A stretch of 64,000 nt of DNA from Rhizobium leguminosarum (GTDB lineage Bacteria > Pseudomonadota > Alphaproteobacteria > Rhizobiales > Rhizobiaceae): NCBI RefSeq assembly GCF_004123835.1, contig NZ_MZMU01000012.1, positions 496,001 through 560,000 of the forward strand, read 5' to 3'. The notes beneath the pieces are model-generated. The model saw only the letters and a list, made by a program, of their open reading frames with translations, was not told the origin of the DNA and did not search any database. A program made the position numbers and the translations under genes. Shown here in pieces: positions 7,961 through 17,728 of this stretch. Positions within the stretch are counted from its first letter, which is position 1, and every line of letters starts with the position of its first letter.

Positions 7961-10093
7961 GTGTCCGACAAGACCCTCTCCGTATGGAACCCCGTCAACA
8001 CCGACCGCTTCCTCGTTGGCGCCCCGCACTATCCCGAGCACGTCGATGAAAGCTACTGGGAGCGCGACGCCGAGCGCATGGCGAAGGCCGGCTTCAACGT
8101 GGTCAGAATGGCCGAATTCGCCTGGCATATTCTCGAGCCGAAGCTCGGCACCTTCGATTTCGACCTGTTCGACCGTGCCATCGCCATGCTCGGGCGCTAC
8201 GGCATCGACACGATCATGTGCACGCCGACGGCCACGCCGCCGCGCTGGCTGACCGTGGCGCATCCGGAGATCTTAAGGGTCGACGGCAAGGGCCGGCCGA
8301 TGAGCCATGGCTCGCGCCAGCACTGCGACACGGCAAGCCCGGTCTTTCGCGAGCATAGCCGGCGTATCACCAAAGCGATGGCCGAGCACTATCGCAACAA
8401 TCCTTTTGTCGTCGGCTGGCAGACCGACAACGAACTGAACACCAGCATGCCGGAGAGCTTTTCCAAGGCGACGCTCACCGAATTCCAGGCCTTCCTTGCC
8501 GGCAGATATGGCGAGATCAGCAAGCTCAACACGGCGTGGGGTGGCGATTTCTGGGCGACGGCCTATGACAGCTTTGACCAGGTGGTGCTGCCGATCGAGT
8601 TCGGCCCGACCTTCCCTAGCCCCGGCCACCTCCAGGATTATCACCGTTTCCTCGCCTTTTCGACGGCGCGCTTCCAGCACGACCAGGTGGAGATCCTGCG
8701 CGCCGTGAAACCCTCCTGGTTCGTCTTCCACAATCTCGGGGGGCTCAGGGATATCGACTTTCGCGGCCAGTTCACCACCGATCTCGATTTCGTCGGCTAT
8801 GATATCTATCCGATGCTCTATGACGAGTTCCAACGGCTCGGAAACCACGCCAAGGTCCAGGCGCTGCACCTCGATATCTGCCGCGGTTTTTCCGGCAACT
8901 ACATCGTTCCCGAGCAGCAATCGGGCTTCGGCAGCCAGCCGGGTTTCTGCACGCTGACGCCGGAGCCGGGCGAGCTGCGCCGCATGGCGCTCTCCTCGGT
9001 CGCCCACGGCGCTGACGGGTTGATGTTCTTCCGCTGGCGCCCCGCGCATTTTGGCGCGGAGATCTATTGGATGGGCATCATCGACCACGACGACGTCGCC
9101 CGCCATCGATATGACGAGGCGAAGCGCTTCGCAACGGAGATGACCGCGCTGGCGCCCAAGATCCTCGGCACCTATGTGCGCATGGATGTCGGCATTGCCG
9201 GATCCGACTTCGACAATCAGGAAGCGCACAAGACCTATCCGATCGGTCTGCCGAGCCCGCAGGACGATGCGATCCTGATGCACCAGTATTGCTACGATCG
9301 CGGCATTGCCTGCGGCTTCATTCATCCCGAGGACGATCTTTCCAAGCTGAAGCTGCTCTATGTCCCCCACTGGGTGATGTGGAAGGACGAATGGACCGAG
9401 AGGCTGAAATCCTTCGCCGAGCAGGGCGGCACTGTCGTCATCGGCGCGCGCACCGGCACGCGCAACGAAGACAATCACGTCATTCGTGAGACCGCGCCCG
9501 GCACCTCGCTGTCGCAGCTCACAGGCATACGCGTCGAGGATTTCGGCCGTCTCGCCGCCCCCGGCGCCAACGGGCTCTTCGACGTGATGGAGCGTTCGGG
9601 CGGGCTTGTCATTCCGCCGAACAAACCGGCGGAATCGCGCCGCCGCGAACGCCGCTTCAAGATCGGCAACCGCGAGCTGGTCGGCGGCTACTTCTATGAA
9701 AACCTGGCGATCGCAAGCGATGTCGAGGTGGTTGCGGCCTGGTCCAACCGCTATGCCGAGGGCCAGCCGATGGCGACGTCGCGCAAGCTCGGCAAGGGGC
9801 AGGTGGTCTATGTCGGCACCTATCTCACCCCGGATCTGACGGCAGCTCTTGCCGAGCGGCTATTTGCACCCGTCGGCATCGAGCCGCTGATTGGCGAGCT
9901 CCCCGAGGGCGTCGAGGTGACCATGCGGATAAACGAAGAGCGCCGGCTGCTATTCATCCAGAACTACACCGACCAGCCGGCCGCCATCGGCGGCGTTCCC
10001 GCTGGCCGTGATCTCCTCGATGACGAAAAACCGGTTGCCGGTAGGCTCGATCTCGAAGGCTACGGCTGCGCGATCATCGAGCTCGCGGGGTGA
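7961..10093 (+). CDS. Beta-galactosidase, glycoside hydrolase family 42
   Basis: The protein has 710 residues and starts at GTG 7961 behind ACAGGAAA. The N-terminal TIM barrel carries the acid/base Glu in WQTDNEL (E158) and the nucleophile Glu in VPEQQSG (E318), both diagnostic for GH42. A Rossmann-like trimerisation domain (about 425-640) and a short C-terminal beta domain follow, giving the family's usual length. No signal peptide is present, so it cleaves imported beta-galactosides in the cytoplasm. It is the last gene of the transporter operon, which fixes the probable substrate of the whole locus as a beta-galactoside, perhaps from plant cell-wall galactan. Confidence 0.93.
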   Translation: MSDKTLSVWNPVNTDRFLVGAPHYPEHVDESYWERDAERMAKAGFNVVRMAEFAWHILEPKLGTFDFDLFDRAIAMLGRYGIDTIMCTPTATPPRWLTVAHPEILRVDGKGRPMSHGSRQHCDTASPVFREHSRRITKAMAEHYRNNPFVVGWQTDNELNTSMPESFSKATLTEFQAFLAGRYGEISKLNTAWGGDFWATAYDSFDQVVLPIEFGPTFPSPGHLQDYHRFLAFSTARFQHDQVEILRAVKPSWFVFHNLGGLRDIDFRGQFTTDLDFVGYDIYPMLYDEFQRLGNHAKVQALHLDICRGFSGNYIVPEQQSGFGSQPGFCTLTPEPGELRRMALSSVAHGADGLMFFRWRPAHFGAEIYWMGIIDHDDVARHRYDEAKRFATEMTALAPKILGTYVRMDVGIAGSDFDNQEAHKTYPIGLPSPQDDAILMHQYCYDRGIACGFIHPEDDLSKLKLLYVPHWVMWKDEWTERLKSFAEQGGTVVIGARTGTRNEDNHVIRETAPGTSLSQLTGIRVEDFGRLAAPGANGLFDVMERSGGLVIPPNKPAESRRRERRFKIGNRELVGGYFYENLAIASDVEVVAAWSNRYAEGQPMATSRKLGKGQVVYVGTYLTPDLTAALAERLFAPVGIEPLIGELPEGVEVTMRINEERRLLFIQNYTDQPAAIGGVPAGRDLLDDEKPVAGRLDLEGYGCAIIELAG

Positions 10094-10142
10094 GTTGCGC
10101 TCGCCAGCGAAAGCGTGACGAGGGCTGCTGCATTCTCCGTGG

Positions 10143-10163
10143 TCCTCGGCCTTGAGCCGAGGA
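10143..10163. repeat. Rhizobial REP-like hairpin
   Basis: TCCTCGGC-cttga-GCCGAGGA is an 8-base perfect stem with a 5-base loop in the gap after the GH42 gene. Hairpins of this form (cctcggc..gccgagg) are widespread in alphaproteobacterial intergenic DNA. It could also help end the sugar operon transcript, though no T run follows. Confidence 0.6.
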
Positions 10164-10262
10164 TCCATATCACGGGCGCGGACGCGCAGATCACGACCTG
10201 TCAACGTCGGCGTCGTCCTTTCAGGTCGAGAAGTGAGTCAGGTGTAGGTCATGACCGTTCAA

Positions 10263-11177
10263 TTAAGCCGGCATCCGGGACAGCTTCCAATCGTAGGAGC
10301 GCAAGAAGCTCACCAGCTCTCGCATGGCGGCGCTGGAGTGTCTTTTGCTCGGGTAATAAAGATACCAGCTCGGCAAAAGGGGGCTCCAGTCCTTCAGAAC
10401 CTCCGTCAGCCGGCCGTTCGTCAGGTAGGGTGCGGCGTAGTCCTCGAAGATATGGGCCAATCCGCATCCGGCGACAGCGGCCTGCAGTTCGTTGTGTGCC
10501 GAACTCACCGTCAATCGTCCTTCCGGCAAGACTTCGAGGGCGTCTCCGCCCTTTTCAAATTTCCAGGATACCAGTGTGCCGCCGGGAAATCGTCGTCGAA
10601 TGCAGTCGTGGCCGGCGAGATCATTGGGAGTCAGAGGCAGGCCATGTTTTGCAATATAGTCCGGCGACGCCACGATCGCGTATCGAAGCGATGGTCCCAG
10701 CGATACTGCGATCATATCTTGTGCCAGTTGCTTTCCGAACCGAACGCCCGCGTCAAAGCCTTGCTCGACGATGTCGATGACCGCTGCGTCGCTGATGAGT
10801 TCGACCTTGATGTCCGGGTATGTGTCCATAAAGGTGAACATTGCCGGACAGAGCAGGTGATCGATTGCGGGGCCTGGCGCATTGATACGAAGGGTGCCGG
10901 ACGGGTTTTCCTTTAACTGGTTAAGGTCATCGACTGCGAGACGGATGTCCGTCAAAGCTGGACCGAGGCGCTGCAGGAGACGCTGTCCCGCCTCCGTCGG
11001 CGAAACGCTTCTTGTTGTCCTGTTGAGCAGGCGGATGCCGAGCGCCTCTTCCAAAGCGTTGATTGTCTGGCTGAGTGCCGATGATGAAACGCCTCGCTCC
11101 AGGGCGGCGGCCCTGAATCCGCCGCACCTGACGATTGCCGCAAAAACATCCAGGCTATCCAAACGAAACTGATCCAT
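10263..11177 (-). CDS. LysR-family transcriptional regulator
   Basis: The protein has 304 residues from ATG 11177, where MDQFRLDSLDVFAAIVRCGG gives the normal LysR N-terminus. A further 22 in-frame upstream codons are not expected to be translated. The winged helix-turn-helix (about 5-65, FRAAALERGVSSSALSQTINALEEALG) is followed by a LysR substrate domain (about 90-300) with the SGTLRINAPG junction typical of the CrgA/AaeR-like branch. It is transcribed away from the metallo-hydrolase gene at 11292, so it probably controls that gene and the adjacent aldo/keto reductase. The inducer is unknown. Confidence 0.9.
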   Translation of the reverse strand: MDQFRLDSLDVFAAIVRCGGFRAAALERGVSSSALSQTINALEEALGIRLLNRTTRSVSPTEAGQRLLQRLGPALTDIRLAVDDLNQLKENPSGTLRINAPGPAIDHLLCPAMFTFMDTYPDIKVELISDAAVIDIVEQGFDAGVRFGKQLAQDMIAVSLGPSLRYAIVASPDYIAKHGLPLTPNDLAGHDCIRRRFPGGTLVSWKFEKGGDALEVLPEGRLTVSSAHNELQAAVAGCGLAHIFEDYAAPYLTNGRLTEVLKDWSPLLPSWYLYYPSKRHSSAAMRELVSFLRSYDWKLSRMPA

Positions 11178-11291
11178 TGCGAAGCCTACCTTATCAAGCT
11201 GCGTAGATTTCCTCGTCTTATCAGCGCAGTGATTTGCGGTCATCTAAATACCTCGACCGCACATGCGGATTGTCGACTGAAAGGAAAAGCA

Positions 11292-12278
11292 ATGGATCGA
11301 CTCACATTGAACCGGCGAACGGTCATGGTTTCAGCGGTTGCCGGAACGTCCGCTCTGCTGCTCGGAGGTTCAGCCGGATCAGGCAATGCGCAGGTGCAGA
11401 GCCCGGACACCCGTAATGTTGGATATTATCGATTTCGGGTCGGGCAGATCAAAGCGACAGTTTTGAGCGATGGCGTGATCGGCGGCCCACCGACGGTCTA
11501 TGCCAACGATGCTCCGGAGGCCGAACTGCAGGAGGTCCTTCGTCGCGCTTTCCTTCCTACCGATCATATGACCCTTCAACTCAACACGCTGCTGCTTGAG
11601 GTCGCCGACAGGCGGATATTGCTTGAGGCGGGAGCCGGGGCCACGATGGGAAAGAATGCGGGGCGTGTGTTCGACAATCTCGCCGCCATCGGTCTCGATG
11701 CAGGCGATATCGACACGATCGTGGTGTCCCACACGCATCCTGATCACGTCGGCAATCTCAGCACTTCCGAAGGCAAAAAAGCATTTCCCAATGCCACCGT
11801 CTACGCACCCCGCGCAGACTGGGATTTTTTTGTGCGCAACGATCCCGATCTCTCCTACATGCCGGTACCACGGGACTTTCGTGACCGGTTTGCAGCGGCG
11901 ATCAAACGGAGCGTCGAGCCGATCGCAAAGGACATTGAGCTCTACGAGGCAGGTGCGGAAATCGTGCCGGGCCTCACCACGATAGCTGCGCCAGGACATA
12001 CGCCTGGCATGGCAACATTCCTGGTCCACTCAGGAAACGACCAACTGCTCCTCACTGCGGACCTTGCCTATCACCCGGTCGTCAACATCGACCATCCATG
12101 GCGACCCGGACCTGACAGAGACAAGGATACCGCGCTCGCGTCGCGCCGCCGCATATTCGATATGGCTGCGACCGATAGGCTCCTTGTTCTTGGGTTTCAT
12201 TACCCTTTCCCGGGGCTCGGACGAATGCTCAAGACGGACATGGGTTACGCCTGGGTTCCGGCAAGCTGGCAGTTTTGA
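11292..12278 (+). CDS. Tat-exported MBL-fold metallo-hydrolase
   Basis: The protein has 328 residues from ATG 11292, preceded by AAAGGAAAAGCA. Residues 7-33 form a twin-arginine-like signal (NRRTVMVSA, hydrophobic stretch, GNAQ cleavage). The metallo-beta-lactamase core carries HTHPDH at 146-151, a further His in APGHTPG, an Asp in TADLAYHP and a final His in LGFHYPFPG, the full di-zinc set. Periplasmic members of this family often act as lactonases or esterases. It is divergent from the LysR gene and 26 bases before a Tat-exported aldo/keto reductase, so both may work on one periplasmic substrate. The exact reaction is unknown. Confidence 0.87.
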   Translation: MDRLTLNRRTVMVSAVAGTSALLLGGSAGSGNAQVQSPDTRNVGYYRFRVGQIKATVLSDGVIGGPPTVYANDAPEAELQEVLRRAFLPTDHMTLQLNTLLLEVADRRILLEAGAGATMGKNAGRVFDNLAAIGLDAGDIDTIVVSHTHPDHVGNLSTSEGKKAFPNATVYAPRADWDFFVRNDPDLSYMPVPRDFRDRFAAAIKRSVEPIAKDIELYEAGAEIVPGLTTIAAPGHTPGMATFLVHSGNDQLLLTADLAYHPVVNIDHPWRPGPDRDKDTALASRRRIFDMAATDRLLVLGFHYPFPGLGRMLKTDMGYAWVPASWQF

Positions 12279-12304
12279 CCAGAAATCCAACTGGAGGTTT
12301 CCTC

Positions 12305-13391
12305 ATGACCGGAACGACAATCGGCCGGCGGCGCTTTCTGGGTGCGATGGGTCTGACTGCCGCGAGCGCGTCGATCGCAGCAGAAACAAAGGCACAATAC
12401 GCGACAGGCGACGCGCCGCTCCCATCGACGTCCGCAACGGAGCCTGTCCTGACGCGCACGGTGCCGAAAACGGGAGAGCGACTCACAGCCCTCGGACTTG
12501 GTACATTCCTGACATTCGACCGAACGACCGGGTGAAGCGCGGGACGACCTGCGGGAGGTGTTCAGGCGGTATGTCGCCGGTGGTGGCCGCGTCGTTGATA
12601 CCTCGCCCTTGTATGGGTCGGCCGAAGTCAGCGTTGGCCAGTTCATGGGGGAGGCATCGGAAGCGTCCGAAATTTTCCTGACAAACAAAATCTGGGCGAC
12701 GGGAGAATATCTGGGCGACGAGAGCCATGCAGAGGAAAGCTTTCGGCAATCGAGGCTACGGACCTGGCGTGACACGATCAACCTGATGCAATGCCACAGT
12801 ATCACAAATGCGCAGGTCGTTGTTCCGCTCCTTCGTTCATGGAAAAGGGAAGGGAAAATTCAGCACGTCGGTATCACGCATCACGAGGCTTCGGCCCAGG
12901 AGGCTCTCACGAAATTCATCGAAAGTGGTGAGGTCGACTTCGTGCAGACCAACTATTCCATCTTCGACAGGAATGCCGAAAGGCGTCTCCTGCCATCGGC
13001 CGCAGACAACGGTGTCGCCATCCTGATCAACCTGCCGCTTGAAAAGGCCAGATTGCTGAAAGTCGTCGAAGGTCAGCCGTTACCGGAGTTCGCAAACGAG
13101 TTCGGCGCGAAAACCTGGGCGCAATTCTTTCTGAAGTGGGTCATGGCCCACCCCGTCGTAACCTGTGTCCTGTGTGGTACTTCCAACCCGGACCACATGA
13201 ATGACAATCTTCAGGCGATGCGCGGCCCGCTTCCCGACGAAGCGATGCGCCGACGTATGTTTACCCACATGGAAGCTATCCCAGGCTTCTCCTCGATAAG
13301 CACGATGCCATGGTATCCCGGCAAGGAGCAGCTGTACTCGGGTCTGATCCGAGATGCGCAGGCGAAAGCCAGGAACCGGCTTAAACAATGA
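12305..13391 (+). pseudogene. Tat-exported aldo/keto reductase broken by one extra base
   Basis: The first part (from ATG 12305 behind GGAGGTTTCCTC) encodes a Tat-type leader with GRRRFLGAMG and then GLGTFLTFDRT before a TGA at 12533-12535. The remainder continues in the next frame as PGEARDDLREVFRRYV and runs to the stop at 13391 with a normal aldo/keto reductase barrel (DTSPLYGSAE, HVGITHHEASAQE, TNYSIFDRNAE). Removing the A at 12527 restores one continuous frame with DRTPGEARDD. The gene is therefore inactive, unless the extra base is a sequencing error. The nearby metallo-hydrolase and LysR genes are intact. Confidence 0.82.
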
Positions 13392-13616
13392 TGTCCGGGT
13401 GCCGCCGTCGAGAGGTTCCGTTCGATAGGGCTGCTTCGCGCCGCCATGTCGGCCGTCAAAGCTACATCGTCCTACTTCTAAAAGCGGGCATCGCCTATAA
13501 CCCGACTATTAGGCGCCCGCCGGCAAAGGTTCTCGCCGGTCCGTTCCAGCCTCGTTTCACGGCTGTGCCGCGCGCTTGGCACCCGTATGCCACAAGCTAT
13601 CTGATCGAACTGAAGC

Positions 13617-14201
13617 TTAACGCGGCCGCCGCAGCATCGGGACGAGCGTCGGCGACGAGCCGACCTGGATCGCGCCGAGCGGTTCGAAGCCGTAGCGTCG
13701 GTAGAACGGAATGTTGCGCGGGTTCGAGGATTCCAAATAGGCTGGCGCGTGATCGCGATCGCACCGTGCGAGGGCGTACGCCATCAAGGCGTCGCCGTGA
13801 CCTTCGCCTTGATGCGCCGGGTCGACGCCGATCAGGGGCAGGTACCAATGTGGTTCGCTCGGGTGGTACGCGGCCATCTGCTCGAATATGGCCGTGGTTT
13901 CGGGGGCAAGAGAGCGCGCAACCGTGCTCTCGAGCACCGCACCAAGCCCTTCCTCGTCGGAATGCACCCCGGGCGATAACCACAGCGCCGTCCCGGCATA
14001 GCCGTCGGTGCAAAAGGCGCTTCCGTTAGAGAATGCGCTGCTCCCGAACGCCCGGATCATTCGCGGCATGGCCGCAAGGTACTGGTGTGCGTGCGGCCAG
14101 GTCCATCGCGCCATAGGATCCGCTGCAAATGCCAGCATGACCGTTTCGACCGCCAGATCTTCCTCGGCCGCGGCCATAACTCTCACTGTTGGCGATTTCA
14201 C
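13617..14201 (-). CDS. GNAT-family N-acetyltransferase
   Basis: The protein has 194 residues from GTG 14201, chosen because AGGAGG lies five bases upstream; a longer frame to 14369 lacks this. The GNAT fold spans most of the protein. Motif A reads IGVDPAHQGEGHGDALM (acetyl-CoA pyrophosphate loop Q-G-E-G-H-G), and the C-terminal motif reads YLESSNPRNIPFYRRYGFEPLG. The substrate is unknown. This subgroup (often annotated as acetyltransferase of the Rv1347/YncA-unlike type) is widespread in soil bacteria. It is convergent with nothing nearby and probably monocistronic. Confidence 0.85.
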   Translation of the reverse strand: MKSPTVRVMAAAEEDLAVETVMLAFAADPMARWTWPHAHQYLAAMPRMIRAFGSSAFSNGSAFCTDGYAGTALWLSPGVHSDEEGLGAVLESTVARSLAPETTAIFEQMAAYHPSEPHWYLPLIGVDPAHQGEGHGDALMAYALARCDRDHAPAYLESSNPRNIPFYRRYGFEPLGAIQVGSSPTLVPMLRRPR

Positions 14202-14382
14202 ACTGCCCTCCTGACGTAGGTGGTCCGACGAGACGCCCGCGCCCGTTCTCAGCTGCGCATCGTAACCCGGATGGCGTGGGAGCGATACCGGTTGCTGCTG
14301 GCTCAGCGGTTGGGCCGCTTTTGGCGGCCATTTTAAAGAGCGGACGTTGACGCCGAATGACGTCTCCAATCAAATGGCGCGC

Positions 14383-14580
14383 ATGGAGCTAATATCAACG
14401 CAAGAATATGAGCCTTCCGAGTACGTGACCGAATGGCGAGGAGCGTTCAAGAACGCTGAGGTCAACGCTCTTCATGCCGAGTGTTTTGAGCATCGGGGTT
14501 TCGCTGATGATTGGTGGGCACAAGTTAACCGCTTTAGCCTCGGTTGAGTTTGCACCCGTCGCTCGGGGAAGCTGGTAGGG
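14383..14580 (+). pseudogene. 5' fragment of a second GNAT acetyltransferase gene
   Basis: Translation from ATG 14383 gives the start of a GNAT protein: EWRGAFKNAEVNALHAE, then DDWWAQVNRFSLG. A TGA at 14545-14547 stands where relatives have Trp (SLGWVCAR), after which VCTRRSGKLVG continues in frame before recognisable similarity stops near 14580. The acetyl-CoA-binding half is absent. It is a truncated remnant; the family pattern is recalled from general knowledge and was not searched. Confidence 0.6.
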
Positions 14581-14605
14581 CCCATTGCCGCTGGCGGCAA
14601 AACAA

Positions 14606-16381
14606 TCAGCTAGTCAGGCCAGCCTGCCGCAGGCCGTCCACAATGCGTTCGAAATCGGCAGGGTTCTTGTAGGGCAGTACTTTGCGCCTGTGCTCCAGGG
14701 AATAATCGGGATTGATTCGGAACACTTCCGCCCACTCACCGCGCGCCTCCTCGAAGCGCCCCAAGTGACCATAGCTCGCCGCCAGCAGCACTCGCGAGAC
14801 GTCTGTGTCTGGATTACGGACGAGCCGCCGCTTCAGGATGACGACGGCCTCCTCGTACCTGCCTAGCTGAAACATCGCCTGTGCGTAGAAGTGAAGGAAC
14901 AGGTCCGGGTAATAGGGGTTCAGGGCCATTGCCCGTTCGAAATAGGCGAGCGCCTCGGCCGACCTTCCGGCATAGTGCAGTGCGTTGCCGAGATTCTCGT
15001 ACCCCTCGACAAAATTGGGAGCAAGCGCGATCACGCGTTCGGCCTCGGCGATGGCCACGTCGTGCTGTCGCAAGTGCAGTTTGACGACGCCGAGCGCCCA
15101 ATGTGCGTAGGGATATTGATCGTCGAGCGCCACCGCCCGCGTGGCAGCCTCAATCGCCTGTTCAAGCGATTTCGACGGCGATTGGCTCCACTGGTTCATG
15201 TAGGCCAGCCCATGTGTGACGGCGAGGAACGCGTAGGCCGGAACGAATTTCGGGTCAAGCTCGATGGCGCGTTGCAACAGTTCCCGGCCCTGCGCGTTTT
15301 GCTCTCTCGTCAACCTCCACATGTGTTCACGGCCCCGAAGGAAGCAGTCATACGCTTCCAGGCTCTCGGTCTGCTCCGCAGCCAGCCGCTGCTGGTCGCC
15401 CTCTCTGAGGTTGAGCGCGAGCGCGCCGACAATCTGCTGCGTTACGTCGTCCTGCACGGCAAAGATGTCGGTCAGGTCGCGATCGAAACGCTCCGCCCAC
15501 AGATGGCCGCCTGATGTCGCGTCGATCAGCTGTGCGGTGATCCGCACCCTGCTGCCCGATTTGCGGACACTGCCCTCCAGCACGTAGCGCACGCCAAGGC
15601 CGCGGCCCACCTCTTGGACGTTCACGTTCCTGCCCTTGAAGGTGAACGACGAGTTGCGGGCGATGACGAACAGCTGCGACAGCTTCGACAGAGCCGTGAT
15701 GATGTCTTCGGAGATGCCATCGGCGAAGTATTCTTGCTCGGCATCACCGCTCATGTTGGCGAAAGGCAGCACGGCAATCGAGAGCGCCGGCGGCGATGCG
15801 GCTGGCACGCGACCAGCGGCGGCGTAGGCGGTCACTGTTGACTTTGCCAGTACGGCGACGCCGACCTGGAGCGAATAGATCCGAATCGGCTCGGCGATGT
15901 TCTTGAGCTGTGTGCTGCCGAGATCGGTGACGGAGAGATCGAGCCTCGCCTTGACTTGGCGATAGGCATCTTCCGACAGGCAAATTGCGCCCGGCGCTGC
16001 GACGCCCTCCAGGCGCGACGCGATATTGACGCCGTCGCCCATCAGGTCACCGTCGCTTTCCTCGACCACATCCCCCAAATGGATGCCGATTCGGAACTCA
16101 ATACGGCGGTCTTGGGGCACGCCGGCATTGCGTTCGACCATGGCATTCTGCACCTCGACGGCGCAGCGGACGGCGTCCACCACGCTGCGGAATTCGACCA
16201 ATGCCCCATCGCCTGTGCGCTTGATCACGCGCCCGTTGTGCACAGCTATAGTTGGATCGATCAGGTCGCTACGCAGTGCCCGCAACCTCGCCAGAATACG
16301 ATCTTCGTCCGCGCTTGCGAGCCTGCTGTATCCGACCACGTCGGCGGCCAGAATTGCGGCCAGCTTGCGATTCTCGCCCAT
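14606..16381 (-). CDS. Class III adenylate cyclase with FlgO-like and TPR domains
   Basis: The protein has 591 residues. The N-terminal class III cyclase domain (about 5-175) has every catalytic residue: metal Asp in ADVVGYS (D14) and TGDGALVEF (D58), adenine-binding Lys54 and Asp116, transition-state Asn119 and Arg123 in DGVNIASRLEG. A FlgO/TolB-like segment follows (about 205-340, SIAVLPFANMSGDAEQEYFADG), then tetratricopeptide repeats to the end. No membrane segment is evident. It should make cAMP in the cytoplasm, with the TPR part as a protein-binding or sensory region. Rhizobia carry many such cyclases. It is preceded by 296 bases without a gene. Confidence 0.9.
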   Translation of the reverse strand: MGENRKLAAILAADVVGYSRLASADEDRILARLRALRSDLIDPTIAVHNGRVIKRTGDGALVEFRSVVDAVRCAVEVQNAMVERNAGVPQDRRIEFRIGIHLGDVVEESDGDLMGDGVNIASRLEGVAAPGAICLSEDAYRQVKARLDLSVTDLGSTQLKNIAEPIRIYSLQVGVAVLAKSTVTAYAAAGRVPAASPPALSIAVLPFANMSGDAEQEYFADGISEDIITALSKLSQLFVIARNSSFTFKGRNVNVQEVGRGLGVRYVLEGSVRKSGSRVRITAQLIDATSGGHLWAERFDRDLTDIFAVQDDVTQQIVGALALNLREGDQQRLAAEQTESLEAYDCFLRGREHMWRLTREQNAQGRELLQRAIELDPKFVPAYAFLAVTHGLAYMNQWSQSPSKSLEQAIEAATRAVALDDQYPYAHWALGVVKLHLRQHDVAIAEAERVIALAPNFVEGYENLGNALHYAGRSAEALAYFERAMALNPYYPDLFLHFYAQAMFQLGRYEEAVVILKRRLVRNPDTDVSRVLLAASYGHLGRFEEARGEWAEVFRINPDYSLEHRRKVLPYKNPADFERIVDGLRQAGLTS

Positions 16382-16677
16382 TGAGCCGTCTCCTCTTCTC
16401 CACTATAGCAGGAAGACAGTGGGCAAGACGGAACTTTTCGCTTCTTTTCGGAGCGATCTTGGACGATGTCTCATGTGGGCGAGCCGCCGTGCAGATCCGG
16501 GCAATGCCTGTTCTGTCGGCGGTCGTCCGTTTGACGCAGTTGCTCCGAAAGCCCGCTCAGGGTCAGATCACGTCGATGCCCCCAAGGAGCCTGAATATTC
16601 GCTTCTGACGATTCGAGTCTCGAAGCTGCCAGTCCTCTCTCGGCCTGAAATCGTTCGTTCAAGATGGAAGGCAGAGA

Positions 16678-17625
16678 TCATAGCCGAGGCATCAATATAT
16701 AGCGGATGTCGGCATCGCCGCTCCATGCCTCTTTGACAGCGTCCAGTGGCAGGCTCGTGAATTGTGTGTCGAAACCTGCTTGTAGTGCAACTGCCAGAAG
16801 CTCGCCGGCCCCGGCAACGAGGTCTGTGACAGCCACGCTGCCGATACCGCTTCCGATTATCTCAAGGCCAGTGCTGCGCAACATATCTCCCCGGATGGCA
16901 ATTTCATCGCCGGCCATCGTGCCAAGCTGGACGTATCGAAGACGCGGTTCCCCCATTCTTGAACCACGATCCCTGGTTGCCGCTCTCAATAGGCGGGCGG
17001 CTGGGTCGCCCCATACGAAGTCGAGAACGACATCGACACCGCGATCAAACTGATCCCGCAGAGCTGTATCGGCTTCGCCGTCGAGAGCGACCTTCACATC
17101 GGCGTCAAGGCGATCGAGCTTCGCTGTGTTTCGTCCGACTGCCACGACCTTGCTTGCGCCGAAGTGCTTGGCAGTCTGGACCGCCAGGCTGCCCGAAGCT
17201 CCAGTCGCCCCAAGGATGAGGACCGTCTCACCCTTCTGAAGTTTGGCCCTGCGTGAGAAAGCAATCCAGGAGGCAAGCGCGCCCGTTACGATCGCGGCTG
17301 CATGGTCGCTGGCAAGCTCATCTGGCACAGGTGCAGTCATGATCTTGGCTACAAGAGACTTCTCTGCCATGGAGCCAAAAGGGGCCTTCGGAAAGAGGAA
17401 GTAGACCCTTCGTCCATCCGCGTCGGTCCCGACGCCATCGACGCCTGGAACGAACCCTGCGGTGGTGCCGCTTGCATAATGTCGGCCTGAAGCCAAGCTT
17501 TTGACGATGGGGCTAAGAGCTGCCGCATCGACGGTCACCACGGTCTCGTCTTCTCCTGCTTCCGGTTCGCGGAAGTCCTGGAAGGATGGCGAAACGCCGA
17601 AGGAATTCACAACTGCAGCCTTCAT
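16678..17625 (-). CDS. Zinc-independent alcohol dehydrogenase/quinone oxidoreductase-like protein (MDR superfamily)
   Basis: The protein has 315 residues from ATG 17625 (MKAAVVNSFG) behind GGAGAACA. A GroES-like N-terminal domain is followed by an NAD(P)-binding Rossmann domain with VLILGATGASGSLAVQTAKHFGASKVVAVGR. The Cys ligands of the structural zinc site are lacking, as in quinone oxidoreductases. It likely reduces a reactive carbonyl or quinone with NADPH in the cytoplasm. It is divergent from an AraC regulator whose start is 104 bases away, so that regulator probably activates it in response to the substrate. Confidence 0.87.
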   Translation of the reverse strand: MKAAVVNSFGVSPSFQDFREPEAGEDETVVTVDAAALSPIVKSLASGRHYASGTTAGFVPGVDGVGTDADGRRVYFLFPKAPFGSMAEKSLVAKIMTAPVPDELASDHAAAIVTGALASWIAFSRRAKLQKGETVLILGATGASGSLAVQTAKHFGASKVVAVGRNTAKLDRLDADVKVALDGEADTALRDQFDRGVDVVLDFVWGDPAARLLRAATRDRGSRMGEPRLRYVQLGTMAGDEIAIRGDMLRSTGLEIIGSGIGSVAVTDLVAGAGELLAVALQAGFDTQFTSLPLDAVKEAWSGDADIRYILMPRL

Positions 17626-17728
17626 TTGATTTGTTCTCCGTATCATCGATGCCACCTTGTAGACACGCTCGCCTGCACGATCTATCAGTAAAAATCCGTT
17701 TTTTGTTCGTGATCGTTCAAGGTGCCGC

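Noticed and set aside
8273..9478. A 401-codon minus-strand frame opposite the beta-galactosidase gene
   Set aside because: The GH42 catalytic motifs prove the plus strand. The antisense frame has no domain.
12500..12560. Programmed frameshift in the aldo/keto reductase
   Set aside because: No slippery heptamer or stimulatory hairpin is visible at the site, and the family has no known programmed frameshift. A mutation or sequencing error fits better.
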